Assembly: GCF_947179165.1 (NCBI RefSeq)
Contig: NC_077240.1
Coordinates: forward strand, 72,247,501-72,311,500
DNA: 64,000 nucleotides
From: Solanum dulcamara
Taxonomy: Eukaryota; Streptophyta; Magnoliopsida; Solanales; Solanaceae
Direction: 5' to 3'
The translations under genes were made by a program, and so were the position numbers. Of this stretch, positions 21,991-33,922 are shown in pieces; position 1 is the stretch's first letter; the number at the start of each line of letters is the position of its first letter. The notes beneath the pieces were generated by a model. It did no database searches. It was not told the origin of the DNA and was given only the letters and a program-made list of their open reading frames with translations.

Positions 21991-24900
21991 ACCAATAATC
22001 ATCCCACAAAAAAAGAAAAGAAAAGAAAAAAAAACATTTTTTTCTTTGTCCCAATCTCCTCCTCTTCTGCTGCTTCTTCTTTATTATGGCCAAATTTCCA
22101 ACTTTAATTTCTTTTAATTTTCCTAATTAAAGTATTTATCCCACTTCAAGAATTCTCTTTTATTGTCATTTTAGTTTGCTGGGAACTGCAGGTTCGTCAT
22201 ATTTTCTCTATCTTTTTTTTTATCTTTTATACAAAGACTTTATTTTTTTGTTGTTTTGTTTTTTGGGTATTTTCTTATTTGCATTTTTTTTATTTCAAGA
22301 ATTGGGTCAATTTTAGTTTTTAAAAAAAATGCAATCTTTGGTGTGGAGATTTGTCAGATGGGGTTGCTGTATTTATGGGAATTTTTATTATTTGTACTAC
22401 AATCTTGATTGCAGTAGTAGTCTTTGTACAACTATCTGGAGATCTTTTAGAGTTTCTGCTTCTATGTATTGTGATGTGATACATTAGCCTCTTGCAATGT
22501 AGATATCTGATCTTTTCTAATTCATAACTTTTGTTGATTTCTTCTCTGAAATGGGGATGGTTGTCTTGATTTCTTATGTGGATCTTGCAGTAAGAGTATT
22601 TTCTGCAGTTCAGCATAGTACAGAATTTTTGTGAGTTTTCTTTCGAAGTGTTGGCTTTTGTTGAAAAGACTTAATCTTATTTGGAGCGTTCTGCTCATTC
22701 AAATAAGCTAATCTCTTGATAGTTTTCTTTCAATTAGATCCTTTTCATTTTCAGAAGTTTAGTTCTGCCAGTAGTCCAGCACTTGATCGCCCTACAGGGC
22801 CAGAGAGGTCTCCTATCTGTATCCAGTGGCTGCTGGCTTATTCTTTTAGATTCGTGGCAGAATGTAACTTGTAAGTAAAGGCAATGGGGCCTTTAGAGAA
22901 ATGCACATTTGAGTTCCCAGATTGAGGCTGAAAACTATCTTTGGTTTGGCATTCAATAATCCATCCTAATCCCATCGCATGTTGAGAAATTAGTTTAGGA
23001 CTTCATTAATAGGAGACAATTTAGTCAATAAATCAGTAGAGCATCTGGATAGACAGGTTGCAAAGTTATCAAGTATACTCATCCAACTCTACTATGTTGA
23101 ATAACAGATTGCACTTTGAAATTGTTCCTAATGCTTATGCACCTTCTTCTATAAATAACTGATTTCCTTATCATTTCCCCCTTTTGAACTTTGTCTTCAT
23201 GAAAGGTCCTCCTTTTTCAGTTGTGGGCACCTGTCGAAATAATGCTTTAGTTCTTGTATACAAGATCAATAACACTTTAGTGCAGACAAAGCATTTCTCA
23301 ACTCTATCATGCATGCTTGGGTTGCTAATGATCTGAGTCACCACAAAATAGTGGATATCCTACCCTGAATCGTCTCCTTTTTCACAATGTCCCTTCCATC
23401 ATATTCATTGTTCTGACTTCTTCTAATATCCATTCAAGCTCCTTTGTGACACCATGCTCTTCTGATACAGGTTGTTTTTTTGATCCTTTGTAGATTCAAT
23501 ATTTCATCTTGTTATGATGCCTTGGGGATCAAAAAAGTAATTGTTCATTGTCTCTGGTAGCACATATTAGATGCCACTTTAATCCAAACTAAAGTGCTCA
23601 CTGTAGCAAAGAGATAGGACAGAATTAGGCTTCTAGGTGAGAAGACAGATGTGATGAAAGAGAAGGGAATTTTCCATTTGGATAAGAGAATCATGCAAGT
23701 TCTACTAGTTAGAATATGTTGCATTGTTTGATCTTGACTGTAGAAGATTTAGTATGACCGCCCTAATTATGTTGTACAGTAAGTTTGTTTTTCTCTCTGT
23801 GAAAATAATGAGGATAGATCAATTGAAATGTGAAAAAATAGGATGTAGAGAAAATCAAAGAAGAGATGAGAATATCAAAGGGAAAAAAGATGACATGACC
23901 ATATTTCCATCCAAAGCTGATGGAAAGAAGAGTGAGGACAAAACAGGAGAGATATCCTTAGCCTGATGATAAAAAAAACTGAACTAATGTGGGACATGAT
24001 AGTGGATTAGAAAGTTAAATTCAAATTCACTTGAATCGGCTTCTTCCTTTGTCCTAAATCGTAATTACAAATGTAGGCAGTGAGTTGTAAATCAAAATTG
24101 TGAAAAAGAGAAACATATGGGTATGTACCTATGGAATAGACCAAAACAATTACTTTATGGTGTTATGACTTTGTCATAATAAAGATAAAAGACTTAATGA
24201 GCATGAGTAATTTCCTTGATAATGTTATAGCCGCATATGCATGTGGAGAGGGAACCATGAGGGGAGTGAAGGAGTTCTCAATATTCATTTGGTTCACAGT
24301 AAAGAATTACAGTTGACGGTATGATATGCATGTGGAGAGGGAACCATGAGGGGAGTGAAGGAGTTCTCAGGATTCAGTTGGTTCACAGTAAAGAATCACA
24401 GTTGAGGGCATGGTACCCTTGAAGGAAGAATTCCCCAACTTTTTTTTGTAAAGCATGCCAGGAAACCTTAAATGCTTGGGAGCGATGAAGGACAAGCATG
24501 TGGGGTAGCATTATTTTCGGAGATCTATTCAAGATTGGAGTGGGATGAAGTGGATAGTTTCCTTCAGAAGAATGTATAGTGATATAGCCTATATGTGTTT
24601 TGGGAAAATGACAAAATATGATTTATTTTTTGTAAGGAAAAATACAATATTATGGAAATGTGTAAGCAGCAATTGTTTTTTATGAATTCATACTATAATT
24701 ACCTGCTCAATGGAGGTGATTGGAGGACCACATGGAAGTCAATGTGGGATACTGAAAAATCCATCTTTTGTGGGAAGACGAGCAGCTCCTCTTGCGCGTT
24801 TTGGCCAATTTGAGTGTAAATAAAGAAATAGAACTTTTGAAGGTGTAGGAAAACAGGACAGAAAGTCAAACCAGATCTTTTGTTTCATTGATATTTTTGG

Positions 24901-25235
24901 TGAAAAGGGAACCTTCTTTTTTTGCATAGATGGGTCAGTGGATCCTTGGAAACATGATGACAGTATCTTGGTGTGATATTCAGTGCAAAAATCTTGACTT
25001 TATCAAAAAATGGAGTTCATTAATTAGAGTAGATCAGCTATGCTCCTCAGAAGTGGAAAGACATTGTTTCAATTTCATCTTAATACATGGTCCAAAGAGA
25101 TATGAGTGCATTGCACTAAAAAATGATGTTTGCTTTTTTAATCCTGAAATTTAATGCTGAAGTGTGATATATTTTATTTTACAAAGTTTGTGGACTTGTA
25201 ATTCTTTTTAAATCTTTCGTCCATTTTATTCTCAG
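21991..25235 (+). other. Upstream region, candidate leader exon and long 5'-UTR intron of the A_thal_3526 gene
   Basis: A pyrimidine-rich stretch (about 22040-22085) followed by CTGCAG|GTTCGT near 22190 looks like a plant 5' leader ending in a splice donor. TATTCTCAG|GTGATT at 25226-25241 is a good acceptor. If both are used, the gene has a ~3-kb intron in its 5' UTR. Between them I see no coding region; the frames at 23724 and 24930 have no recognisable product. An 89-bp tandem repeat lies at 24235-24412. RNA evidence is lacking, so the exon model is inference. Confidence 0.4.
24235..24412 (+). repeat. 89-bp tandem duplication in the 5' intron
   Basis: Two units (24235-24323 and 24324-24412) both begin ATATGCATGTGGAGAGGGAA and differ at only a handful of bases. 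It is a local duplication with no coding role apparent. Confidence 0.85.
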
Positions 25236-25289
25236 GTGATTTTTTCTCTGTATTGAGAGATCTCAAAAGTAGTAATACAAGTTATAACC

Positions 25290-25340
25290 ATGGCATATTG
25301 GAGCTTCAGGGAGAGATTTAATGTGCTTGCAGTTAGCTAA
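25290..25340 (+). CDS. Upstream ORF (16 codons) ending one base before the main ATG
   Basis: ATG at 25290 has A at -3 and G at +4, a strong plant context. It reads MAYWSFRERFNVLAVS and stops at TAA 25338-25340; the main ATG begins at 25342. Such spacing could reduce translation of the main frame or allow reinitiation. A possible alternative acceptor (TTGCAG ending at 25332) lies within the uORF and would remove its start codon. Whether either form is used is not known from the sequence. Confidence 0.4.
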   Translation: MAYWSFRERFNVLAVS

Positions 25341-25341
25341 A

Positions 25342-28300
25342 ATGAAGACCACACAGGTACTTGTGTTTATATCTTACTAGGCTTCCTTTAGATATGTTCA
25401 GGTCCTTCATGTCTTTTTCTGGTTTGATTTATGGAATTTCACTTTTTTGGCAATGCTATCTATTTTTCTTTAGTTTTTTGGAAAAGTTTCTCAGTGCAAA
25501 TTATGGCATTAACTCGCTGCTTACACTTGTGGTAAGATATAAAGCTGAGTAATCTCCGTTCTGTAATTACGTTGTTCCTCTTTACCTGTAATAGTTAACT
25601 ATTTATCAACGTTCTCTTCTTATAGAGTCCGCAAATAATGTATTCATATGATTAAAATTCTGAAACCTGATAAGTTTAGATATTCATTTTTGCTATGGAA
25701 TTCTTTTGCTAAGTTGTAACTTCTTGTTCAGATATGGAACTTCTTTTTCTTTAACTGTTGATTGTAAGAACTTCAGGATCTACAAAACACAACTGAGAAA
25801 CAATCTTCAACTCAGGCTTCTCATGAGGCCCAAAGTGACCAGAAGAACAATACAACGGATACACCTGTAGCAGATTCAGGTTCAGTTTCTGCATCAGGCA
25901 ATGACAACCGGAAAGTTTCACGTGAAGATATTGAGCTAGTAAGATAGTTCTTTTTTCAGACACATACTTTCATACAAGTGTGTGTGTGTAGGGGAAGTTT
26001 CCTGTTCTCTGTCACACCTTGTTCTTTAACTATATTATGACATAAATGGTGATGTAGGTCCAAAACTTGATTGAACGTTGCTTACAGTTGTATATGAATA
26101 AGGATGAAGTGGTTAAAACACTTCTTAATCGTGCAAGGATAGATCCCGGATTTACAACTCTTGGTATGTATATCAAAAATGAAATTGTTGGTGATTGTAA
26201 TGTTTTATGCATTTGCTGCTTGAATGAAATATGTTATCTCATATTTATCATTACTTTGGCTGTAATTTGTCAGTTCTCAGTCTCACTTTGGCTGTAATTT
26301 GTCAGTTCTCAGTCTCTTAAACCTTTTCATACTGAATACAGTTTGGCAAAAACTGGAAGAGGAAAATGCAGATTTCTTTCGGGCCTACTACATTAGGCTT
26401 AAACTGAAGAAACAAATCATCTTGTTCAATCATTTGCTTGAGCACCAATATCATCTGATGAAATATCCTGTGCCTCTGAAGGTTCCATTGACTCCAATGC
26501 AGAATGGGATAAATTCCATGCCAGGTAATTTTACTTATTGTTACTATCATTTCAATTTTATAGTCTTTTTTTTTTGTCTTCATCTTTCCCCCGTTTCATT
26601 TTCTGAAAAGACTGAGGACCATCACCCCTTTCCCACAGGAGTGTAGGGTCTGCTTCAGCTATGGCATGTGCTTTTTTATTCTCTTTCATAAGCTTAAACT
26701 ATATTAATCTACAGAAGTCATACTTGTGTTTCCTGGGCAGATTAAACTATTTCTTGAAAGAGCTTCCTGTTAACATTGTTCAACTGTATATCATGAAAAA
26801 AAACTAATTTTGCTGGCTGTCCATGTTAGAGGCCTTCAGTTGAGTTCCCTATTTAGTTTGTATCATTCACTCTTATGACTTAATTTGGATAATACTGCTT
26901 TCTTGGAGAACCAAATGGGGGCATCCCATGAGAGGAAGCATACCGAGTTAATACAATAGAAGTTATTGTACTCCTTCCCTTTCATCCTTCTTCCTTTCTG
27001 GAACAACATTAAACAATCACAGCCTTTCAAAGTGGACTTAAGCTAATCTAAGAGAGCATGAGCTTAGTGTTATCTACAGAGCTATTGAACAATATTCTTG
27101 TAAGCTTTATTTTTATTATTGTTGATTGCCTCTTGTTTTCAGTGCAGTCAACAACTTACCCATGGGATACCCCGTCCTACAACAACCTCCACATCCGGCT
27201 GCAGGTCAACCTCATTTTGATCCGATGGGCATGTCCAGTTGCCATGTGGTTAATGGTGTTCCTGCACCAAGCAACTATCATCCAATGCAAATGAATTCTG
27301 GAAATGAGTGAGAATCCATTTTTTATAAGCTTTAAACTCCATTTTAAATAGACTAGAACTCTTAAAATCCATAAACACTTTCCCATTTGCCTGTGTTCCC
27401 TATTAGGATTCATGTTTTTCCTTATTTACTCACCATCTTATACTTTTATGCGTTCAAAGATCTCGAGTTTAAATTTACTCCATTACAAGTACATATATTT
27501 CATGCTTCATAGAATTTGGTGAGAAATCTAGCCACTTTTCATTGTTCAAGTAGCACTGAAAGTTCAATGGGATTATCCATCAGTGAGGTTGGTGAAAGAG
27601 ATTCTCTGCTCAATCCCTCGTGTTTGTGTTTTGTTATTGCCCACAGGGGTGGTGCTAGGGTACCTCAAGGGGTTCATCTAAACCCACTCGGAGAAACATT
27701 ACACCATATATACAAGATCAAAATTTATTCTTTATGTATATATAGTAAATGTTGATAACCCTTTGGTTCTTCGTGTGTTTTGAATCCCCTTGGTGAAAAT
27801 TTTGGATGTCGGCATTGGTTGCCCATGTCTAGTTTATTAGTTTCCTTGAAGTTCAATTTTTCTATTCAAAGATGAATATGGGCTTAAAATGATGAAAAGT
27901 TATTTCTATAGTATTCTTTTAAAAAAAATAGTATAGCAAATGGCACTTTACATTTTCCTATTTGTTGACAGTATGGTGGTAGAAACGAGTGCATCCGATG
28001 TAGCACCAGCTGTTCCACCTAGCAATGCCATGTCTGATATGCCTGTAAGTCCTGCATCAGTAGCTTCCAGTGGCCACTTCCCCTTCACTGCTTCAGATAT
28101 TTCAGGGATGGGAATTGACACATCAGCGCTTGACTCTTCGTTCCCATCTGATGTAGCAAGTTCAGTAGGATTGCAACTTCCGCCAGATAACGGAGTTGGT
28201 AATTCTAGAGATTTGCTGAGATCCTTGGATCAGATTCCTTGGGATTTCAATCTTTCGGATCTAACAGCAGACTTGTCAAACTTGGGAGGTAACTTACCTC

Positions 28301-29222
28301 ATATATAATTCAAAAACTTTATTAATATCACAACTCCGGGAAAGCAAAATTTGACATCATTTTCAATGAGGTTGTCTGCACCTAAGTAATATTATTTCTT
28401 TCTAATGGTTTTAAGCATTGCTCTTTGAACTTCTTTGATAATTGTATTGGCTGCATAAAGTTCTGAACCTGAGGATTTCTTTCCTGCTCTTAGGCCTTAG
28501 CATTTTCTGGTTCTCATAAATGCATGATTGTCTCATGTTTTTCTTCCCTCTTTGGCCTGATTAATTGAATTTTTGCTCCAATACTCATTGCAGATTTAGG
28601 ATCTCTAGGAAACTATCCTGGTTCCCCATTTTTGCCTTCCGATTCAGATATTCTGCTTGATTCTCCAGAACAAGAAGATATAGGTGAGAATTACTACTTT
28701 CTTACCCGTGTAGTCTTATGCTTTGAATCAGAAACAGATTGAGAAGTTCAAAAATGCATTAGCTTTAAGTATCTCTACATCTATGTGCTTTTTCTGAAAT
28801 TATTTAGATGGATTTGACCGCTGGGGTCTTCTTATAGTCGATATTCATTTTCTTTTACTTTGAAATCTTGTAAGCAATCCGACTTTGATATATGATTGCT
28901 CCCTGGCCTTAAAAAAAATAGTTTTTGTATTTTCATATTAAACTTACACGTTCAACAAGGGTATGAACGTTTATTACAAGAAAATAATGTTATCATCCGG
29001 AAGCAAGGGCGTGTCTAGAAAATTTACCTGTCTGGTGATCATGAATAAGTTGCTTAAAGATGACATGACTCTAGCTAAACTTTTTATGCTTTGGTTTGAG
29101 TATGAACTAATCATTCTCATGCTCTTTGGTTTGGCTTTGTTTTAGTTGAGGAGTTCTTTGTTGATGTTGACGCTGCTTCAGGGCCTGCAGCATGCCCTCA
29201 ATCGGATGAAGAGAAGTCCTAG
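25342..29222 (+). CDS. Plant-specific A_thal_3526 (TIGR01589/PF09713) domain protein, 369 aa, 8 coding exons
   Basis: Coding exons: 25342-25356, 25777-25938, 26058-26163, 26342-26524, 27148-27307, 27972-28288, 28594-28683, 29146-29222. They total 1110 bases, all introns are GT-AG, and the frame is open throughout. Residues ~60-120 form the plant-specific domain: VQNLIERCLQLYM, DEVVKTLL, IDPGFTTLVWQKLEEEN, FFRAYYIRLKLKKQI and FNHLLEHQ. The family is annotated as unknown function, and I assign none. After the domain come a Pro/Met/Asn-rich middle, a Ser/Ala-rich stretch and an acidic tail (PWDFNLSDLTADL, SDSDILLDSPEQEDIVEEFF). There is no signal peptide or membrane segment, so it is probably soluble. 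The first exon encodes only MKTTQ; the start was chosen as the first in-frame ATG after the uORF stop. Exon 5 uses the second of two adjacent AG acceptors, the one that keeps the frame. This is the only intact gene in the window. Confidence 0.88.
26253..26316 (+). repeat. Perfect 32-bp tandem duplication in intron 3
   Basis: ACTTTGGCTGTAATTTGTCA and the next 12 bases occur twice without mismatch (26253-26284, 26285-26316). The duplication ends 25 bases before the exon-4 acceptor at 26341, so it duplicates the branch-point neighbourhood. Confidence 0.9.
27640..27815. repeat. Possible dispersed repeat inside intron 5
   Basis: The stretch from GGGGTGGTGCTAGGGTACC to the CCCCTTGGTGAAAATTTTGG end resembles a short dispersed repeat I associate with nightshade genomes, with TATGTATATATAGTAAATGTT in its middle. 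The ends are not clear and no TSD is evident, so the call rests on recollection of the repeat type. Confidence 0.35.
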
Positions 29223-29533
29223 TTTAAGTTGACACGAACACATGCTTAATTCCATAGCCAGAATAAGGAGTTTGGTGTAAAATGATCTGATCAGCTAAGA
29301 ACATCGATTTACCTGTGGTAGGTATGTCTGTGTAGTTATTAACCCAACTTTTCTGGTGCCCATGACTTACCCTTCTACTTTATACGAAGTTGGAAAGGCA
29401 AAGTTACCGCGCTTTAATCTTATACTGATCGAGTTACACTATTTTATACTGATCGAATTACACTATTTTCTATTCTAATAGATTTCACTTCCCTTGCTTG
29501 CGCGACTCCTCATTTGTAGAAGCAAGTCAGGAT

Positions 29534-30105
29534 ATGTTTAGTTTCATTCCTTTTGATATTATTAAGCTTGTATCTTGGAAATGGAACATTAGCAATCAGA
29601 TAAAACAAGTTTCACTACAAGTGTGTTTGGTATGGAGGAGAAAATAAGTTACTTAAAAGTCAAGAAGATCACTTCATTAGTGGGAATAGAGAACAAGCTT
29701 CATAATTGACATATGAAGCTCATTGTTTCCTCCCACCCACAGTGCTCCCAAAACCGCACCCTCTCCTCCCCATGCCACCTCCACCCCTATAGTATTTTCC
29801 TAAATTACATATACATATATTTTGGACAATATTTTTAGTACACTTGTCAAACATCAAAAAATAAGCAAGAAAAACACTTTTTTTTTAACAAAACATTTTC
29901 CTTCATACCAAATGCACCCTACAATCAAAAAGTATGGAAAATACAAATCACGAAAACAACAGGAAATTCTTGAAAGCTTGAGGTATGTATAACATTGTCC
30001 TTAAGGATATTTTACCAGTAAAGGTATATCCTCTCCTTGAGGCTATTATTGTTTAGACTTTTCTTTAATTTTTGTTCTTTGGTTTACTTCTGTTGCACTA
30101 AGGGG
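29534..30105 (+). repeat. Duplicated segment, copy 1 (empty of the U6-SINE insertion)
   Basis: It starts at GATATGTTTAGTTTCATTCC, shortly after the end of the A_thal_3526 gene, and runs to TTGGTTTACTTCTGTTGCA. It matches 40519-41330 in the same orientation with small indels and substitutions. At 29641-29650 it carries AAAATAAGTT, the uninterrupted version of the site filled in the other copy. It has no coding potential. Confidence 0.85.
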
Positions 30106-30403
30106 GTAAAACACCCCCTACCAAAAAGTTTTTCATTCCCGTGTTTCCAATCCACAACATCTTGGAGAGATTCCAACCATCTTACCACACACCATAATTG
30201 TCAATATGTAACGAACTGATAGTCCAGATTTGATGAGCTTATAAATCTCTAACAAAATATAAATGTCATTGTAATATGCAACAGATAGAAGGTAAAGGTA
30301 CTTAATTAAGATGATGAAAAGTAAAGAAAACACAAGGGGGATATGTCATGATTTTAATCTTTTACAGCATCCATATAATCTGACTTGATATTTTTCCAGT
30401 GGT

Positions 30404-31880
30404 TCACATATTATGAGGTGATCCAGGCAGAATCGTCAAGCACATCAACCACTGGTAAATCCTCCAGGCTTTCGCTTCATCGACTCCTCTATGGAATGAA
30501 ACGATTATTTTCTTGAGCAACGGTGTAGAGGCGAGAACAGACATCACAAACCAAATTTCCTCCAATGAACCCTGGAATTGTCTTAAACGCAAAATTTCAA
30601 GGTTATTAAGTTGTTTAATATTCTTGCAGCGCTCTATCTCCAAAAGACTTGCTTTCATTCCACTGCTCTTCGTACAATCAATCTAAAAGAACAAAAACGT
30701 ATATAATACAGTATAGATTAGTAACACATCATTTGAGCACACGGCTCAGGAATAATAATCATGAATTCAACAACTCACCACAGTACACAACGACCTCAGA
30801 TTTGGACTTGTAAGCAAGTATACAAGGGAACACATTTGCCCTTTGTTATTAAGATTCAAGTCACACAAATGGAGCATGTTCAAGGTTCTAAAGCTTGTCA
30901 GGAGCCACTTTGCAACAATTTCCAGATGCCCAAAATTAGACATATACGCGGCAAATAAGTTAATCAAAAATTTCTACTCTCCCAAAGCAGAATATTTATA
31001 CTTACATCATGCATTCTGAACGCGAAAAAACAAGATTTGCATATTACCTTGAGAGAGTATCGGTCAAAAAACGAAGTGTCTCATTTTTGGGGCAGACAAT
31101 GGGAAGCTTTGGTATGTTAATCACCTCAACTTCTTCTTGTGGGTAATATGTAAGTTCATCCAGGTTCTGGCAGTAGAGGATACTATGCAAGTTAAAGGTG
31201 CCACTGCCTTTGCCAGACATGGCGAAACTTACAAGTTGAGGGGCATGTATATTTAAGCGATAAAGACCTCTGCATCTTACAAACGACAGCTTCTTGAGGA
31301 TGGGTAAGCAGAGGACGAAACAGGACTCTAAATCAAAGATGACATCAGTAAGTGAAATATTCTCCAGCCTGGGGAAACCTCTGAAATTGCAACTAGGTGG
31401 TATGAAAATAGAGTTGGAGAGACACAAATGTTGTAGTAATTCAAGGCCATATATGCACAAGGGCAATTTATATGGAGCATTGAGATTGTTGTTTTTCTTA
31501 AGGGTGAGTGTTGTTTTTCTTAAGGGTGGGTTCCAAAAGGCCATTTTTTGACAAGAACAATATCCATTGATCAAGAACAGAGTGGTCGGAGAAACGTATT
31601 GGTAAAATGTCAAGGAAAAATGTCTTAATAGGTTCTCCACATGAATGGAGTGACAGAATTTGGTTGATTACATGTATTATTCCTGATTGATTTCTCTTTC
31701 TACAGAAGTAGTCATAGATCCAAATGTATCTCCATTTACTAGACAAGATACTCATTCTTGCAGCATCATCAAGATCGACGTACTCTTGATACTCATTCCT
31801 GTTTATGACATTAACACGAAGATCTGAAAGTCTATCCACTTTATTCTCTTCAACTGCAACTCTCTTATTCAATAAGAAAA
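30404..31880 (-). pseudogene. F-box/FBD/LRR protein pseudogene
   Basis: On the - strand, the F-box-like start VDRLSDLRVNVI...DDAARMSILSSKWRYIW lies at about 31840-31730. It is followed by VLDQWILFLSKNGL and then, after a +1 shift at 31488-31531, by the LRR-like part in 31487-31048 (LPLCIYGLELLQHLCLSN, FRGFPRLENISLTDVIF). Later exons are about 30955-30780 (NFGHLEIVAKWLL, LNMLHLCDLNLN) and 30682-30404 (LEILRLRQFQGS...), ending in TGA at 30406-30404. Plant F-box/FBD proteins act as substrate adaptors of SCF ubiquitin ligases; this is family knowledge. A 22-bp duplication breaks the frame. No acceptor near 30960-30990 joins the second and third exons in frame, and no clean start exon is seen upstream of 31880. 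It is most likely a recent pseudogene. An unannotated splice form is the alternative. Confidence 0.75.
31488..31531 (-). repeat. 22-bp tandem duplication breaking the F-box gene
   Basis: GTTGTTTTTCTTAAGGGTG occurs at 31488-31506 and again at 31510-31528. A period of 22 adds one base to the frame. Upstream and downstream F-box/LRR frames differ by exactly one base across it. Confidence 0.85.
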
Positions 31881-31929
31881 AAATACAAGTGAATGTTGTA
31901 TAGGATACATGCTTGCATATACAAATCAA

Positions 31930-33700
31930 ACATTATAGTTTAAAATCACAGTGAGATGGATAAAAATTGTTTTTTTTAAAACCATTTTGTCAGCCCGGAA
32001 ATTAAATGTTTTGGGAAATACAAGGTGTTTAGTCTCTTAACAACAATGGAAGAGGGTAATTATAAGTAAAAGGGGTTTAATTAGAAGGACTAAAATAATA
32101 TTAGACATATAAAGGTCCAACAGCAACAAGGACTTTGATGTACTACACAAACAGTGAATAGGAATGAGCAATTTACGACCAAAAAAGAGACACTACACAG
32201 TCAAATTATAATGTATAGAGGGAGGGAGAGATTCAAAAGAAAAAGACATTGGAGAAAATGATAAACTTACAATTTGAATAAAAATAAATAAATAAAAAAT
32301 TTACAGTTTGAATACTTTGCTGTTGATGGAAACCATTTATGCTTCCATCTCATCTCAAATAAGGGATATGAATTGGAGTTGGAGAAGGTATTTATTCTTT
32401 TACTAAATCTTTCTCTATATATCTACATAATTTTTTTAATTTTTTTTATATTTTAAAATTGGAATAAATATACTTAAGAAAATATTGTGGAAATATTTCG
32501 GAGCACTCACAACCAAACAACTGATTTGCATTTCAAATTCATTGTTATCAAAATTATTATTGCAAAATACAGATTTAAAATATTTTTAAATTTTATTTTT
32601 TAAAACTTAAAATTGTTGAATTTTGTGGTGTTAACACGTATGTTTTTTCACCTCTTCTATACTAGTATATGTACCCGCGTGTTGCACAGATATTTTAAGA
32701 TGTTATAAATTTTTTTAATCAAAAATAACCAATAAGATTTATCATGCATTGAGTTATGTTTATTTTAAAAATAATGATACAAATCGTTAACTTATTTATT
32801 TGAGCACATTAAATTAATATTATAAATATACAACTTAATTTTTATAATATTAATATATTATTTCTTAGTCAGCTACGCCTATAGTTTAATATATATAATG
32901 TTGAAATTTTAGTAAGGATAATATTAATTTTTTTGATTATTTTATCTTGATTAAAAAAAAACAAATACTTCATATGTTTTTACATGCTTGTCCTACTATT
33001 TCTTTTATTTTGTTTAAATAGAATAATATTATTTCCTTGTTAGCAAGCTTTTAATTCTAATTTTTCACATGAAATGATTAATATCATAAGATTAAAGGAC
33101 ATTTTGTACATTTTACATATGTTTTATTCAAAATTAAAAGATTCAAAAATATTTTTTACTTTTTAAAATTCAACTAAAATTATAATAGAAAAAATACATT
33201 AAAATAGAGTGAGTAATAATAAATTTAATATTAAATACAAATATAAACATAAAATTGATATATGCAATCATGCATTTTATATTTATTATTGTAATTAATT
33301 AAATATAAATAGTGAATCAATTATTTTATTTTATTAATTAGATAAAATGTGCTTGTGAGCCCATGTATATATACTTGCGTATTTGAAAATATAGAGAGTG
33401 GGGGCGTGCACTTATGGTGAGTATGTGCAGATATGAAAAAGAGAACATGCACAACAGGGGTTAATGTGGGCTTTGGGTAGTTTAATTTAGGAAAAATCCT
33501 TTTTTTTCTTTGTAACTGAAAATAAATAAATTTTGTTTGGATCTAAATATATTTTACTTTTTTAAATATAGATTTTCAAACTAATTAATCACTCTCAATT
33601 TGTTGACTACCTGAACTTCCACCTTGTTGATGAGTGTTCGACTCTCCACGTTGTAATTCCCTCAATTTAAAATTCAAATATCGAATTAACATTGTCTCCA
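31930..33700. other. AT-rich intergenic DNA; possible Helitron-type terminus at 32656
   Basis: No genes are seen. At 32656 TCTATACTAGTATATGTACC resembles the TC-starting left end of plant Helitrons and is followed by CCGCGTGTTGCAC. No CTRR-plus-hairpin right end could be assigned, so an element is not delimited. Confidence 0.4.
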
Positions 33701-33776
33701 TAATAATAATAATAAGAAGAAGAATAACAACAACAACAACAATAAGAATAATAACAACAACAACAACAACAATAAC

Positions 33777-33810
<34 letters not shown>

Positions 33811-33841
33811 ACAACAACAACAATAATAATAATCAAAATAA

Positions 33842-33887
<46 letters not shown>

Positions 33888-33922
33888 TAAAAATAATAAG
33901 AACAACAACAACAACAACAACA
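33701..33922 (+). repeat. Compound trinucleotide microsatellite (AAT/AAC/AAG)n
   Basis: Runs of TAA, ACA and AGA triplets alternate over about 220 bases with a few interruptions. The open frames of Thr/Ile or Val/Tyr repeats over it on both strands are artefacts of the repeat. Confidence 0.95.

Noticed and set aside
23724..23966. 80-codon frame in the 5' intron as a gene
   Set aside because: Lys/Asp-rich by base composition, with no recognisable domain or splice context.
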